From: Elusimicrobiota bacterium
GTDB taxonomy: Bacteria; Elusimicrobiota; Elusimicrobia; Elusimicrobiales; UBA9959
NCBI GenBank assembly: GCA_003450815.1
Contig: DMES01000049.1
Span: 1 to 42,208 of the forward strand
Direction of reading: 5' to 3'
Length of the DNA stretch: 42,208 nucleotides
The position numbers were made by a program, and so were the translations under genes. The notes beneath the pieces are model-generated. The model ran no database searches, was not told where the DNA came from, and was given only the letters and a program-made list of their open reading frames with translations. Positions 8,322-17,443 of the stretch are shown piece after piece (within the stretch, counting starts at the first letter, position 1; each line of letters opens with the position of its first letter).

Positions 8322-9230
8322 ATGACCGCAACAATAACCAGCGAACAGGTAATGACTTTACGCAGCCAGACTGGAGCCGGCATAATGGACTGCAAAAGCG
8401 CCCTTAAAGAATCCGCCGGCGACCTTGTAAAGGCCGTAGATCTTTTAAGGAAAAAAGGCCTTGCCGGCCTTGCCAAACGCGCCGGCCGCCTTATGAAGGA
8501 AGGCGTGGTGGCGCTTGCGACTTCTACCGACGGTAAAACATGCGCCATGATAGAAATAAACTGCGAAACGGATTTTGTGGCAAAAAACCCGGAAGTCGGC
8601 AACCTGGCGAAGGGACTTGTTTCCGCTATGCTTGGCGATGCCTCACTGTCCGACCCGGCCGGAAACGCTTCCGCCAAAGAGAAACTGCAGGCTGTTGCCA
8701 TTAAGATGGGAGAAAATATGCAGATCCGTCGCGGTGTGGCTTATCACGCCGGGCCCAAATCAGAGGTGAATTTTTACCTTCATTCAGACACCAGAAAAGC
8801 CGCCATGGTGGAAGTGGAATTTGACGGAGAGCTTTCCGCGGCCAAAGCCGAACTCTTGAATCTTGCCAAAGAAATTTCCATGCAGAGCGTGGCTATGAAC
8901 CCGAAGTGGCTAAAGAAGGACGATGTGCCGGCCGATGTGGTGGAGAAGGAGCGGGAGATATACCGCGCCAAGATGGAGAAAGACGAAACGGATGCCAAAG
9001 CCCTGGCCGCCGAGGCAGGTAAACCTTACAAGGCCAAGTCGCCTGAAGGCATCGCCAAGATGCTGGAAGGCCGGGTAAGCAAATTTTACCAGGAGTCCTG
9101 CCTGCTTGAACAGGCCTCAATACGGGACGCCAAACTTAATGTGTCGCAGACGGTGAAAAACTTGGCGACAAAGCTAGGCGGCAATATAACCGTCAAGCGC
9201 TTTGATTGCTACATTGTAGGAGTGGAGTAA
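8322..9230 (+). CDS. tsf: Elongation factor Ts
   Basis: 302 residues. It starts with the UBA-like EF-Tu-binding domain (VMTLRSQTGAGIMDCKSAL, residues about 8-28), followed by EINCETDFVAKN (about 76-87), the invariant TDFVAKN signature. The core and dimerisation domains fill the rest. EF-Ts recycles EF-Tu-GDP to EF-Tu-GTP in the cytoplasm. AAGGAG precedes the ATG at ideal spacing. It lies 135 nt after rpsB, with an attenuator-like hairpin between them. Confidence 0.98.
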   Translation: MTATITSEQVMTLRSQTGAGIMDCKSALKESAGDLVKAVDLLRKKGLAGLAKRAGRLMKEGVVALATSTDGKTCAMIEINCETDFVAKNPEVGNLAKGLVSAMLGDASLSDPAGNASAKEKLQAVAIKMGENMQIRRGVAYHAGPKSEVNFYLHSDTRKAAMVEVEFDGELSAAKAELLNLAKEISMQSVAMNPKWLKKDDVPADVVEKEREIYRAKMEKDETDAKALAAEAGKPYKAKSPEGIAKMLEGRVSKFYQESCLLEQASIRDAKLNVSQTVKNLATKLGGNITVKRFDCYIVGVE

Positions 9231-9269
9231 GGGATAGCGAATAGAGAATAGCGATTAGCGAATAGGGAA
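9231..9269 (+). repeat. Heptad-word repeat, GCGAATAG family, tsf/pyrH junction
   Basis: GATAGCG AATAGAG AATAGCG ATTAGCG AATAGGG in register, starting the base after the tsf stop. Only the word arm is clear; a short AAGGA/TCCTT hairpin follows and displaces any Shine-Dalgarno from the pyrH start. Confidence 0.8.
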
Positions 9270-9298
9270 GGAGTTCCTTAATTTCCTGAAATTATCCT

Positions 9299-10003
9299 AT
9301 GTACAAACGAGTACTTCTTAAACTTTCAGGCGAGGCGCTGGCAAGTCCCCTGGGCGGGCGATCCATCGGCTCGGACGCACTTACCTACATTTCCGGCGAG
9401 ATACGACAGGCCATTAAAAAAGAAATGCAGCTTGCCGTTGTAATCGGCGGCGGCAATATATGGCGCGGGGCTCGCGACGGCAAAGGCATGATAGGCCGTG
9501 TTACCTCCGATAGTATGGGGATGCTTGCCACCGTCATAAACGCTATGGCTTTGCAGTCGGCCCTTGAGCACGAGGGCGTTTCCACCCGGGTGCAGACCGC
9601 GATAGAAATTTCAAGCCTGGCTGAGCCGTTCATAAGAAGGCGCGCCATACGCCACCTGGAGAAGGGGCGCGTGGTTATTTTTGCCGGCGGCACCGGTAAT
9701 CCGTATTTTACGACAGATACCGCGGCGGCGCTAAGGGCGGCGGAAATAGGGGCCGATGTTATTTTTAAAGCCACCCAGGTGGACGGCGTATATACCGGCG
9801 ATCCTAAAACTGATAAAAAAGCGAAGCTGATAAAAGGTATTTCCTACATGGAAGCGGTTAAGAAAGGTCTGCGGTTCATGGACACCAGCGCTCTCACTCT
9901 TTGTATGGAAAACCATATTCCCATTCTTGTTTTTAATCTGCACACTCCCGGCAATATAAAAAAAGCTTTGCACGGCGAAAAAATCGGAACGCTCATAAAA
10001 TGA
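9299..10003 (+). CDS. pyrH: UMP kinase
   Basis: 234 residues, amino-acid-kinase fold. YKRVLLKLSGEAL at the N-terminus binds phosphate, VIGGGNIWRGA (about 48-58) and the C-terminal KATQVDGVYTGDPKTDKKA are typical PyrH signatures. It makes UDP from UMP and ATP, usually as a hexamer regulated by GTP/UTP. The start is fixed by homology; AGGAG lies about 24 nt upstream, too far, with a heptad repeat between tsf and this gene. Its last 4 nt overlap gmhA. Confidence 0.97.
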   Translation: MYKRVLLKLSGEALASPLGGRSIGSDALTYISGEIRQAIKKEMQLAVVIGGGNIWRGARDGKGMIGRVTSDSMGMLATVINAMALQSALEHEGVSTRVQTAIEISSLAEPFIRRRAIRHLEKGRVVIFAGGTGNPYFTTDTAAALRAAEIGADVIFKATQVDGVYTGDPKTDKKAKLIKGISYMEAVKKGLRFMDTSALTLCMENHIPILVFNLHTPGNIKKALHGEKIGTLIK

Positions 10004-10566
10004 ACTCTAAAATATCTTCGGCCATTAAATGCCATCTGGCTGCGGCGGAAAAAATGGCGGCGCTGGAGCCGGAAATCGAGCGCGCCGCCTCCGCGCTTTC
10101 AAGAGTTATAGCCTCCGGGGGCAAGATACTGGTTTGCGGCAACGGCGGCTCCGCCGCCGACAGTCAGCACATGGCCGGAGAACTTGTGGGCCGCTTCAAA
10201 AAAGAGCGCCGCGCCATAGCGGCTGTGGCGTTAAGCACCGACACTTCTATACTTACCTGCCTTTCCAACGACTACGGTTTTGAACATGTTTTTGAGCGGC
10301 AGGTGGAAGCGCTTGGCCGCCGCGGCGACGCCCTTATAGCTATTTCCACCTCAGGCGGGAGCGTTAATGTCCTTAATGCCGCCAAAAAAGCCCGGGCGCT
10401 GGGCATGGTGACAGTGGGTTTGCTGGGCCGTGGCGGCGGCGCCATAAAGCTGGCCTGCGATATGGCGCTTGTAATTGATGAAACCGACACCCCCCGCATT
10501 CAGGAAATGCACCTGCTTTGCGCTCATATAATCTGCGAACTGATAGAAGATTCTTCCGTCTCCTGA
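10000..10566 (+). CDS. gmhA: Sedoheptulose-7-phosphate isomerase (SIS domain)
   Basis: 188 residues with one SIS domain. ILVCGNGGSAADSQHMAGEL (about 43-62), STDTSILTCLSNDYGFEHVF, and ISTSGGSVNVL followed by E173-like RIQEMHLL match GmhA, which starts ADP-heptose synthesis for lipopolysaccharide core. DiaA-type SIS proteins are the main alternative, but the conserved NDYGFEHVFERQ and length favour GmhA. The ATGA overlap with pyrH implies translational coupling. Its location between pyrH and frr is unusual. Confidence 0.9.
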   Translation: MNSKISSAIKCHLAAAEKMAALEPEIERAASALSRVIASGGKILVCGNGGSAADSQHMAGELVGRFKKERRAIAAVALSTDTSILTCLSNDYGFEHVFERQVEALGRRGDALIAISTSGGSVNVLNAAKKARALGMVTVGLLGRGGGAIKLACDMALVIDETDTPRIQEMHLLCAHIICELIEDSSVS

Positions 10567-10614
10567 AGCCTGCATCCACTGACTTGCCTGCCCTAACTTA
10601 TCTGTAGGCAGCCG

Positions 10615-11433
10615 TTATGGTTTTTTTGGTTTTAGGCGCCCATCCTTATAGTAAAGGTGCACCTCACCCAGAATTCCGTTTTTATACTCACCTTCACCTT
10701 CCAGCCGGCCGTCATCATAGTACATTTGTGTTATTCCGTTCTCTTTGTCGGCTTTAAAATTAGACTCCATCTTTATTTTGCCGTTTTTATGATAAAACGT
10801 CGCTTTACCTTCACGTTCGTTGTTGCGATAGTTAACTTCAAACTTTACTTTCCCATTAGGATAGTAGATTTTCAGGGGTCCGTTCAGCATCCCGTTTGTA
10901 TATACTTTTTCGGATTGTATAACTCCCTTTTTGGAATAGTCTTTGTATGTTCCTTCCATCTTCCCGTCTTTATAATTTATCTCGCTTAACAAGGTTCCAT
11001 TTGGATAATAAAGCTTCGCGATCCCATTGCGTTTTCCGTTCTTGAAATAAGCCTCTGTATTTATTTTCCCATCTTCATTATATGCCCTGTAGCTTCCGTC
11101 AAGTTTATCATCCAGCCAGTTTTGCTCGGCTTTAATTTTTCCGGCCGGATAATATTCTTTGGCCATGCCGTTTGCCTTTCCATTTTTATAAATCAGGACG
11201 GTGCGGAGTTTTCCCTTCTCGTAGAGTTTTACAGCGCCGTCGGGGATTGCGCCTGTTTGACTTGAAATATTGCCGGACTCGTTATATACCCTTTTAGCCA
11301 GCTCCCGTCCATCCTTATAAAAGGTCTCCACATTCTCCTTCCCGTTAGGAGAGCGTGAAAGTTTTAAAGTCACTTCGGCAAAAACAGAACATGGCGGCAT
11401 CACCAGCAGGAAATAAATAATTATCCTTTTCAT
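10615..11433 (-). CDS. Secreted MORN-repeat (variant) protein
   Basis: 272 residues from ATG at 11433 (AAGGA 8 nt upstream; longer readings to 11559 lack a ribosome site). Signal peptide IIYFLLVMPPCSVFA. About nine copies of a 22-24-residue unit, consensus YYPNGKIKxExNYKDGKxxGxxK, fill residues 30-270. These are MORN_2 repeats, which form extended beta-hairpin ladders; some occur in toxin-antitoxin-type loci, but no partner is present. It is transcribed against its neighbours and is more A/T-rich, suggesting a later insertion between gmhA and frr. Cell-surface or periplasmic role is inferred. Confidence 0.8.
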   Translation of the reverse strand: MKRIIIYFLLVMPPCSVFAEVTLKLSRSPNGKENVETFYKDGRELAKRVYNESGNISSQTGAIPDGAVKLYEKGKLRTVLIYKNGKANGMAKEYYPAGKIKAEQNWLDDKLDGSYRAYNEDGKINTEAYFKNGKRNGIAKLYYPNGTLLSEINYKDGKMEGTYKDYSKKGVIQSEKVYTNGMLNGPLKIYYPNGKVKFEVNYRNNEREGKATFYHKNGKIKMESNFKADKENGITQMYYDDGRLEGEGEYKNGILGEVHLYYKDGRLKPKKP

Positions 11434-11719
11434 CGCTCCCATCCTTTTTCGCAAATATGCCCATATTATTGACAAATAGAAATAAAATGTCAAATTGACC
11501 ATGCCGCAAACAAGCGCGTAATGCCGGGTGTTTGAAAGCTTCTGTGCAGGGAAAAACACTGCAACAGGCTTTATGGTTACTACAGGTTTCCCTTAGTTTC
11601 CCCCGCTACCCCTGAAAGTTATATAATTGGATTGTAACTTACATCTTTGCGCTGCTTTAGAGTTGCAGTAATGCGCCAGGAAATTGTTGTTGAAAGTTCC
11701 AGGCCAAGGAGAAGCGTTT

Positions 11720-12289
11720 ATGTCAGGACCACAGATAAGCGATATACTTGAACAGCTTGAGCTGGATATGATGGAAAAGGTGGAAAAATTCAAGAGGGAA
11801 CTTACATCATTGCGTACCGGCCGCGCCAATCCGCAGCTGCTTGACAATGTGTATGTTGAGTATTACGGCGCCCGTGTTCCGCTTAAGCAGATAGCTGCCA
11901 TCTCCATTCCTGAACCCAGAACCCTTGAGGTCCGCCCCTGGGATAAAACCGCCGTAGAGGCGGTAGAACTGGAGCTCAGAAAAGCCGACCTTGGCACTTC
12001 ACCCGCCCGGACCGGCGATGTTATACGCATAAACCTGCCCGCTATGACCGAGGAGCAGCGTAAAAAAATGGTGAAGGTTGTACATAGTATGGGAGAGGAG
12101 TCCAGGGTTGCAATAAGGAATGTAAGGCGCGATATACTTGAAAAAATAAAGAAATCCAAGAAAGCCGGTGAAATTACCGAGGATGATTTGGAGCGCCACG
12201 AAAGCAGCGTGCAAAAAACAACGGACGGCTATATACAAAGCGTGGATGATGTGGTAGCCGGAAAGGAAAAAGAACTGCTTACAGTGTAA
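11720..12289 (+). CDS. frr: Ribosome recycling factor
   Basis: 189 residues from ATG 11720, chosen because AAGGAG (11706-11711) sits 8 nt upstream; a longer frame reaches 11684. RTGRANPQLLDNVYVEYYG, LKQIAAISIPEPRTLEVRPWD, INLPAMTEEQRKK and VRNVRRD-like IRNVRRDILEKIKK are characteristic. The protein splits post-termination ribosomes together with EF-G. It normally follows pyrH directly; here gmhA and a divergent MORN gene intervene, so it likely has its own promoter (TATAAT at 11622-11627, no convincing -35). uppS begins 15 nt later. Confidence 0.97.
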   Translation: MSGPQISDILEQLELDMMEKVEKFKRELTSLRTGRANPQLLDNVYVEYYGARVPLKQIAAISIPEPRTLEVRPWDKTAVEAVELELRKADLGTSPARTGDVIRINLPAMTEEQRKKMVKVVHSMGEESRVAIRNVRRDILEKIKKSKKAGEITEDDLERHESSVQKTTDGYIQSVDDVVAGKEKELLTV

Positions 12290-12304
12290 AAAATAATGCC
12301 ATAA

Positions 12305-13012
12305 ATGGAAAACAATCTTACAACTCTTAATCTTGCCTGCCTGCCGGACCATGTGGCTATCATTATGGATGGCAACCGCCGCTGGGCACGAAGCCGGGGC
12401 CTGCCAGCGGTGGTGGGCCACAAAAAAGGCGTGGAGGCAGTGCATACCGTAGTAAAAGCCGCCAGTGATGCCGGCATTAAAGCCCTTACTCTTTACGCTT
12501 TTTCAACTGAAAACTGGAGCCGTTCAAAACTGGAAGTTAAAGCTTTGATGTTTTTGCTTGAGCAGGCTATTACCAGCTATGCCGAAGAGCTTAACCGCGA
12601 AAGGGTGCGCCTGGTTATAAGCGGCAGGCTGGAGGCGCTGCCACTCAGCGCGAGGAAAAAAATCGATATTGCCACTAAAAAGCTCTCAACTAATACCGGC
12701 ATGACGCTTAATATAGCCCTTAATTACGGCGGCCGCCAGGAGATACTTGACGCCGTTAATGCCGCGCTATCGGCCGGTCTTAAAAAAATTGACGAACAGA
12801 CATTTTCGTCGCTGCTCTATACTCCCGCCCTGCCGGATCCGGATCTGCTGATAAGAACTTCCGGCGAGCGGCGTATTTCAAATTTTCTGCTGTGGCAGAC
12901 CGCATATTCTGAATTCTATGTTACCGACACACTTTGGCCCGATTTCGGGGCGAAAGAATTTACCCAGGCACTGTTAGATTATCAGAGCCGAGAAAGAAGG
13001 AGAGGACAGTGA
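12305..13012 (+). CDS. uppS: Undecaprenyl diphosphate synthase (cis-prenyltransferase)
   Basis: 235 residues. HVAIIMDGNRRWAR (16-29) holds the catalytic Asp22 and the diphosphate-binding residues. LTLYAFSTENWSR and DLLIRTSGERRISNFLLWQTAYSEFYVTDTLWPDF complete the family signature. It condenses IPP onto farnesyl diphosphate to make the C55 carrier for peptidoglycan and LPS, linking it with dxr and ispG downstream. No Shine-Dalgarno is visible and it starts 15 nt after frr, so coupling is probable. Confidence 0.97.
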   Translation: MENNLTTLNLACLPDHVAIIMDGNRRWARSRGLPAVVGHKKGVEAVHTVVKAASDAGIKALTLYAFSTENWSRSKLEVKALMFLLEQAITSYAEELNRERVRLVISGRLEALPLSARKKIDIATKKLSTNTGMTLNIALNYGGRQEILDAVNAALSAGLKKIDEQTFSSLLYTPALPDPDLLIRTSGERRISNFLLWQTAYSEFYVTDTLWPDFGAKEFTQALLDYQSRERRRGQ

Positions 13013-13014
13013 TT

Positions 13015-13034
13015 GGGGCTGTCGGAACAGCCCC
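13015..13034 (+). other. GC hairpin after uppS
   Basis: GGGGCTG (13015-13021) and CAGCCCC (13028-13034), 7 bp with a 6-nt loop, immediately after the uppS stop. There is no T tract, so it is more likely an mRNA 3'-end block or processing site than a terminator. Confidence 0.55.
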
Positions 13035-13036
13035 AT

Positions 13037-13144
13037 GATTACACGGATTATTTACTACGATTACACAGATTAAACCGCGGTGATTTAAATTACGCGTTTA
13101 ATATGCAATCTGTTTAATCTCATTTCTGAAATCTGAGTAATCAC
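13037..13144 (+). repeat. Heptad-word hairpin, GATTACA/CAGATTA family, uppS/cdsA junction
   Basis: Left arm GATTACA CGGATTA then GATTACA CAGATTA (with one 8-nt unit between). Right arm AATCTGT TTAATCT CATTTCT GAAATCT GAGTAAT in 7-nt register. The arms are complementary over much of their length. Confidence 0.85.
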
Positions 13145-13162
13145 CCAGTCCTGAATAAAATT

Positions 13163-13972
13163 ATGCCACTACCAAGATTTTTAACCGCAATTGCGGGCAT
13201 CCCCCTGGTAATCCTGCTTATTCACGCCGGCGGCCTGCCGTACGCGTGTTTAATGTTTACCATCATCCTGCTTTCCCTGTACGAATATTATTCCCTAATG
13301 AAGCTGGGCGGCAAGCCGATACAGGGGGGCACGCTTTTTACAATGGGGCTGCTGCTGCCGGCGGCGCTTTATTTTGACCACAGCTATACGGCCCAGGCGG
13401 GAGGCGATAACTTTGCCGGATTTTTTATATCTCTTACCGTCATTTTCACCATGCTCTATGAACTTTTTTCAGCCAAAAAATACCTGGAGCGCATAGGTCT
13501 GACCTTGCTTGGAATTTTTATGGTGAGCTGGTGCCTTTTTCATCTTATAGCCCTGCGGGACTTAAGGCCCGACGGAGAATGGCTTACTTTTATGCTGATA
13601 GTGACGGTCTGGGTCATGGATACTGCGGCCTATTATGTGGGAAAGCGTTTCGGCAGGCGCCAGCTGTCCACCATAAGCCCCAAAAAAACCTGGGAGGGCG
13701 CGGTGGCCGGTTTTATTTTCGCGATCGGAACGGTTTTTGCTTTGAGACTGCTCTCAAAAGAAATAGTTTCCCCCGCCTTTGCGGTTGCGGCCGGAGTTTT
13801 GATAGGCATTTTTGGCCAGATCTCTGATATCGCGGAGTCTATGCTGAAGCGGGCCGTGGGAGTGAAAGATTCTTCCAACCTTTTGCCGGGGCACGGCGGT
13901 GTGCTTGACAGGTTTGATTCGTACATTTTCCTCGCGCCTATAATTTACTATCTGGCCGTGTTTACAAGATGA
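13163..13972 (+). CDS. cdsA: Phosphatidate cytidylyltransferase
   Basis: 269 residues with about seven to eight membrane segments. The CDS signature lies at the C-terminus: SPKKTWEGAVAGF (from about residue 172), then GQISDIAESMLKRAVGVKDSS and the GHGGVLDRFDS motif that binds metal and CTP. It makes CDP-diacylglycerol for phospholipid synthesis in the inner membrane. It lies between uppS and dxr, the common bacterial order, and overlaps dxr by 4 nt. No clear Shine-Dalgarno; the start is set by the MPLPRFLTAIAGIP homology. Confidence 0.96.
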   Translation: MPLPRFLTAIAGIPLVILLIHAGGLPYACLMFTIILLSLYEYYSLMKLGGKPIQGGTLFTMGLLLPAALYFDHSYTAQAGGDNFAGFFISLTVIFTMLYELFSAKKYLERIGLTLLGIFMVSWCLFHLIALRDLRPDGEWLTFMLIVTVWVMDTAAYYVGKRFGRRQLSTISPKKTWEGAVAGFIFAIGTVFALRLLSKEIVSPAFAVAAGVLIGIFGQISDIAESMLKRAVGVKDSSNLLPGHGGVLDRFDSYIFLAPIIYYLAVFTR

Positions 13973-15165
13973 AAAAAATAGTTATCCTGGGTTCTACCGG
14001 CTCCATAGGCAGAAATGCGCTGAGCGCTGTTAAAAAACTCGGTCCCGGTTACCAAGTGCTGGGGCTTGCCGCCAACTCAAATTTGGAAGGATTGCTGGCC
14101 CAGGCAAGGCGTTTCCATCCCCGCTATGTTTCGGTTTTTGATTACACGGCTTCAGTGCGAGTTAAGGGCCTTCTCCCGCGCGGCGTGAAATTGCTCGACG
14201 CGGGTGTTGAAGGCCTGAGTGAGATGGCGTCTTTGAAAGACGCTGATATAGTTCTTAACGCGGTGACAGGCGCTGTGGGCTTTGCGCCGCTTGTCGCGGC
14301 CATAAGAGCTTCAAAGCATATAGCGCTTGCCAACAAGGAGCCGATGGTGATGGCCGGTCCAGCCTTGATGAAAGAGGCCGCGCGCTGGCAGGCTAAACTC
14401 ATTCCAGTGGATTCGGAACCTTCGGCCATTTTTCAATGCCTTGCCGGAGTTAAAGACGGAAATTATAATGCCGCTGTCTCAAAAATATTCCTGACCGCTT
14501 CGGGCGGGCCTTTTTACGCGCGCAAATCCGGGCTTTCAAATGTTACTGTCAAAGAGGCTCTTAACCACCCTCGTTGGAACATGGGCCCCAAGATCACTGT
14601 GGATTCCGCCACTCTCATGAACAAGGGGCTTGAGGCTATAGAGATATCCAGCCTGTTTGCCGTGCCGCTTGATAAAATACAGGTGCTTATACATCCGCAG
14701 TCGGTAATGCATTCAGGCGTGGAATTTTGCGACGGTTCGGTTCTGGCTCAATTGTCATGGCCCGATATGCGCCTTCCAATTCAGTATGCGCTTACCTGGC
14801 CGGAAAGGCGTTGTTCGCTTGTGCCCCCGCTTGATTTTTTTAAGCTCTCCAGGCTTGATTTTGCAAAGCCGGATTTTAAAAAATTCCCCTGCCTTGAACT
14901 CGCGTTTCACGCGGCTAAAAAGGGCGGGGGCTATCCGGCGGTGCTGAACGCCGCCAACGAAACGGCTGTTGAAAAATTTTTAAAAGGCATGGTCCGTTTC
15001 ACTGACATAGCCGAAATAGTGGGAAAAACGCTTTCTCTGCACCACGAAAACAAGCCGGACGCGATAACGCTTGCGGAGGCAGTTGAAATAGACGGCTGGG
15101 CCCGGCAGAAAGCGGCCGATATAGCGGCGAATATAAAAAGAGGTAAAAAATGCTTACATCCTTAA
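13969..15165 (+). CDS. dxr: 1-deoxy-D-xylulose 5-phosphate reductoisomerase
   Basis: 398 residues. ILGSTGSIGRNAL (5-17) binds NADPH. ALANKEPMVMAG, PVDSEPSAIFQ (metal-binding Asp/Glu) and the active-site block ASGGPF...LNHPRWNMGPKITVDSATLMNKGLE are all intact. It makes MEP, the first committed isoprenoid intermediate. The gene overlaps cdsA by 4 nt and rseP by 16 nt, so the group is translationally coupled. IspG later in the run belongs to the same pathway. Confidence 0.98.
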   Translation: MKKIVILGSTGSIGRNALSAVKKLGPGYQVLGLAANSNLEGLLAQARRFHPRYVSVFDYTASVRVKGLLPRGVKLLDAGVEGLSEMASLKDADIVLNAVTGAVGFAPLVAAIRASKHIALANKEPMVMAGPALMKEAARWQAKLIPVDSEPSAIFQCLAGVKDGNYNAAVSKIFLTASGGPFYARKSGLSNVTVKEALNHPRWNMGPKITVDSATLMNKGLEAIEISSLFAVPLDKIQVLIHPQSVMHSGVEFCDGSVLAQLSWPDMRLPIQYALTWPERRCSLVPPLDFFKLSRLDFAKPDFKKFPCLELAFHAAKKGGGYPAVLNAANETAVEKFLKGMVRFTDIAEIVGKTLSLHHENKPDAITLAEAVEIDGWARQKAADIAANIKRGKKCLHP

Positions 15166-16286
15166 ATTTGGCTTCGGTCGGTTTAAATATCCCTTCAGGC
15201 GCGCTTTTTACCGGGGGATCAATACTGGCTGTGCTTTTCACCTTCTGGCTGGTTATTTGCCTGCACGAGTTTGGCCACTTTATAGTCTGCAAACTAGTGA
15301 AAATAAAAGTGGAGGCTTTCTCTTTCGGTTTCGGGCCGGAGCTTCTTGGCCGCACTTCAGGCGGTACCCGCTACAGCCTGCGCGCCATACCTCTTGGCGG
15401 CTATGTAAAACCCGCGGGCGAGAATATTGAAGAGACCACCGGGGCTCCGGACGAATACTTCTCAAAGCCATGGTACCTCCGTCTTGCAGTGGTTTTTGCC
15501 GGCCCTGCTATGAATTATATACTCGCTTTCGCGCTTTTCGCCGGGGTTATAATTACCGTGGGAGAACCTGTGCCGTCAAATGAGACCGTTATCGGTGAGA
15601 TAGGGAAGGGGTATCCGGCTGAAACCGCCGGCTTAACCGCCGGTGACCGAATACTTTCCGTGGATGGAACGCAGGTGACCGGCTGGGACCGGATGGCAGG
15701 GCTTATTCACGCCAAAATTGAGAAGGAAGTTGTTATTGAATATCAGCGCGGAACTGAAAAAAAGACAGTGACGCTAAAGACTGCCAGAGGGCCCGAACGT
15801 GTCGGTATTATAGGTATTTCTCCCGGCATAGACTACATAAGGATCAGTCCGTTTAAATCCGCCAGAATGGCCGCTTATCAGTGCTGGTTCTGGAGCGCGT
15901 TAACGGTAAAAACACTCGCATCAAATATCCGTCACAAGGAAAAGCCCGATATATCCGGGCCAATAGGGATAGTGAACATTGTAAGTAAGGCGGCTCACAG
16001 CGGATTTGCGGACCTGATATTCCTTATCGGCGTGATTTCAGTTGCCGTGGGATTTTTTAATCTTTTGCCCATCCCGCTTCTGGACGGCGGGCACGCGGTT
16101 CTTTATCTGCTTGAGGGGCTGACCAGAAAAAAGATCACTCCTAAAATAATGCAGGCGGTGAATTCCGTTGGTATAGCTATGCTTCTGGGAATTCTGGTGT
16201 TTGCCACCTATAATGACGTCAGCCGGATAATAACTTCCCGCCAGGCGAGAAAGGCGGCCGCGGCCGCCGCGCCTTTACAGCCATGA
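15150..16286 (+). CDS. rseP: RIP-type site-2 zinc metalloprotease
   Basis: 378 residues. The zinc motif HEFGH lies at residues 39-43 in the first membrane segment. A single PDZ domain occupies about 130-215 (GYPAETAGLTAGDRILSVDG). NLLPIPLLDGGH (304-315) carries the third zinc ligand Asp. E. coli RseP has two PDZ domains, but one is common elsewhere. Expected role: intramembrane cleavage of anti-sigma factors or leftover signal peptides. It overlaps dxr by 16 nt and ispG by 4 nt. The Ala-rich C-terminus (KAAAAAAP) is unremarkable. Confidence 0.95.
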   Translation: MLTSLNLASVGLNIPSGALFTGGSILAVLFTFWLVICLHEFGHFIVCKLVKIKVEAFSFGFGPELLGRTSGGTRYSLRAIPLGGYVKPAGENIEETTGAPDEYFSKPWYLRLAVVFAGPAMNYILAFALFAGVIITVGEPVPSNETVIGEIGKGYPAETAGLTAGDRILSVDGTQVTGWDRMAGLIHAKIEKEVVIEYQRGTEKKTVTLKTARGPERVGIIGISPGIDYIRISPFKSARMAAYQCWFWSALTVKTLASNIRHKEKPDISGPIGIVNIVSKAAHSGFADLIFLIGVISVAVGFFNLLPIPLLDGGHAVLYLLEGLTRKKITPKIMQAVNSVGIAMLLGILVFATYNDVSRIITSRQARKAAAAAAPLQP

Positions 16287-17380
16287 CATACTGTCATACC
16301 AACCATAAAAAAACAAGAAAGGTAAAAGTAGGGCGGTACGCCATAGGCGGTTCAAACCCCATTTCGGTGCAGTCCATGTGTAACACCGACACGCGCGATC
16401 TTAAAGCCACTATAGACCAGATACGGCGGCTTGAAGACGCCGGTTGCGAAATTATAAGGGTGGCCGTGCCCGATATGGAAGCGGCCCTGAATCTGGGCCG
16501 CATAAAAAGCGCAATAGGGATACCACTTGTTGCAGATATCCATTTTGACCACAGGTTGGCTCTTGAAGCCGTCAGGCAGGGTGTGGATAAAATACGCATC
16601 AACCCTGGAAATATCGGCGACCGGGAGAAAGTTAAGGAAGTTGTCAGGGCCTGTAAGCCGGCAGGTGTGCCCATCAGGATAGGCGTAAATGCCGGGTCGC
16701 TTAAGGCTCTTCAAACCGAGCCAAACCCGAAGTGGAAGCCCTATGATTGGGCGAAGATGATGGTAAAGGAGGCCCTGGACCAGGCCCGCGTTCTTGAAAA
16801 CATGAATTTCAGCGACATTGTTGTTTCGCTGAAAGCCGATGATCTGGAGCGTACGGTAATGGCCAATCTGCTGTTCTCCGAAAAATCGGATATACCGCTG
16901 CACCTCGGCGTGACAGAGGCCGGCAGTTTTCTGTCCGGCACAGTAAAATCTTCGCTTGGCATAGGCTTGCTGCTTTCCCAGGGCGTCGGAGATACCGTGC
17001 GGGTGTCACTTACCGAGGACCCTGTTATGCAGGTTCGCGCCGCTTATGAAATTTTAAAGGCTTTGGGACTTCGCGTTTATGGCCCGGACCTTATAAGCTG
17101 TCCTACCTGCGGGCGCTGCCAGGTGGGAGTGGGCAAAGTTATACATGAACTTGAAGACAGAATTTACTCCGACAAGACCCTTCTAAAACGCTCGCAGGGA
17201 CGGAAAATTGCCGTTATGGGCTGCGTGGTAAACGGTCCGGGCGAGGCCCGCTCGGCGGACTTCGGAATAGCTGGCGGCAAGGGCAAAGGTGTCTGGATTG
17301 AGAAAGGCAAGCAGATCAAGGTGGTAAATGAAAGCGAGTGGGTGAACGAGATCATACGTAAGATCAGAAGCGTGAAGTGA
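16283..17380 (+). CDS. ispG: 4-hydroxy-3-methylbut-2-enyl diphosphate synthase
   Basis: 365 residues. TIM-barrel N-terminus (PISVQSMCNTDTRD, VADIHFDHRLAL, KIRINPGNIGD) and a C-terminal [4Fe-4S] domain with C273 and C276 (SCPTCGRC), C314 (GCVVNGPGEA) and the ligand-type E321. It converts MEcPP to HMBPP in the MEP pathway. It starts 4 nt inside rseP, a coupled arrangement, and continues the dxr pathway. The cluster ligands imply an oxygen-sensitive enzyme. Confidence 0.97.
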   Translation: MTYCHTNHKKTRKVKVGRYAIGGSNPISVQSMCNTDTRDLKATIDQIRRLEDAGCEIIRVAVPDMEAALNLGRIKSAIGIPLVADIHFDHRLALEAVRQGVDKIRINPGNIGDREKVKEVVRACKPAGVPIRIGVNAGSLKALQTEPNPKWKPYDWAKMMVKEALDQARVLENMNFSDIVVSLKADDLERTVMANLLFSEKSDIPLHLGVTEAGSFLSGTVKSSLGIGLLLSQGVGDTVRVSLTEDPVMQVRAAYEILKALGLRVYGPDLISCPTCGRCQVGVGKVIHELEDRIYSDKTLLKRSQGRKIAVMGCVVNGPGEARSADFGIAGGKGKGVWIEKGKQIKVVNESEWVNEIIRKIRSVK

Positions 17381-17443
17381 CCGCGGTCAGCGGATCCGGG
17401 CACTGTATTTTTTTGGACGCGATACGAGGAAAAGGCTGCAATT

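Noticed and set aside
10000..10566. DiaA replication initiator factor
   Set aside because: SIS fold is shared, but the NDYGFEHVF and RIQEMHLL segments and length match GmhA better.
11684..11719. Longer frr start
   Set aside because: ATG 11720 has AAGGAG at 8 nt and matches the family N-terminus; the upstream start has no ribosome site.
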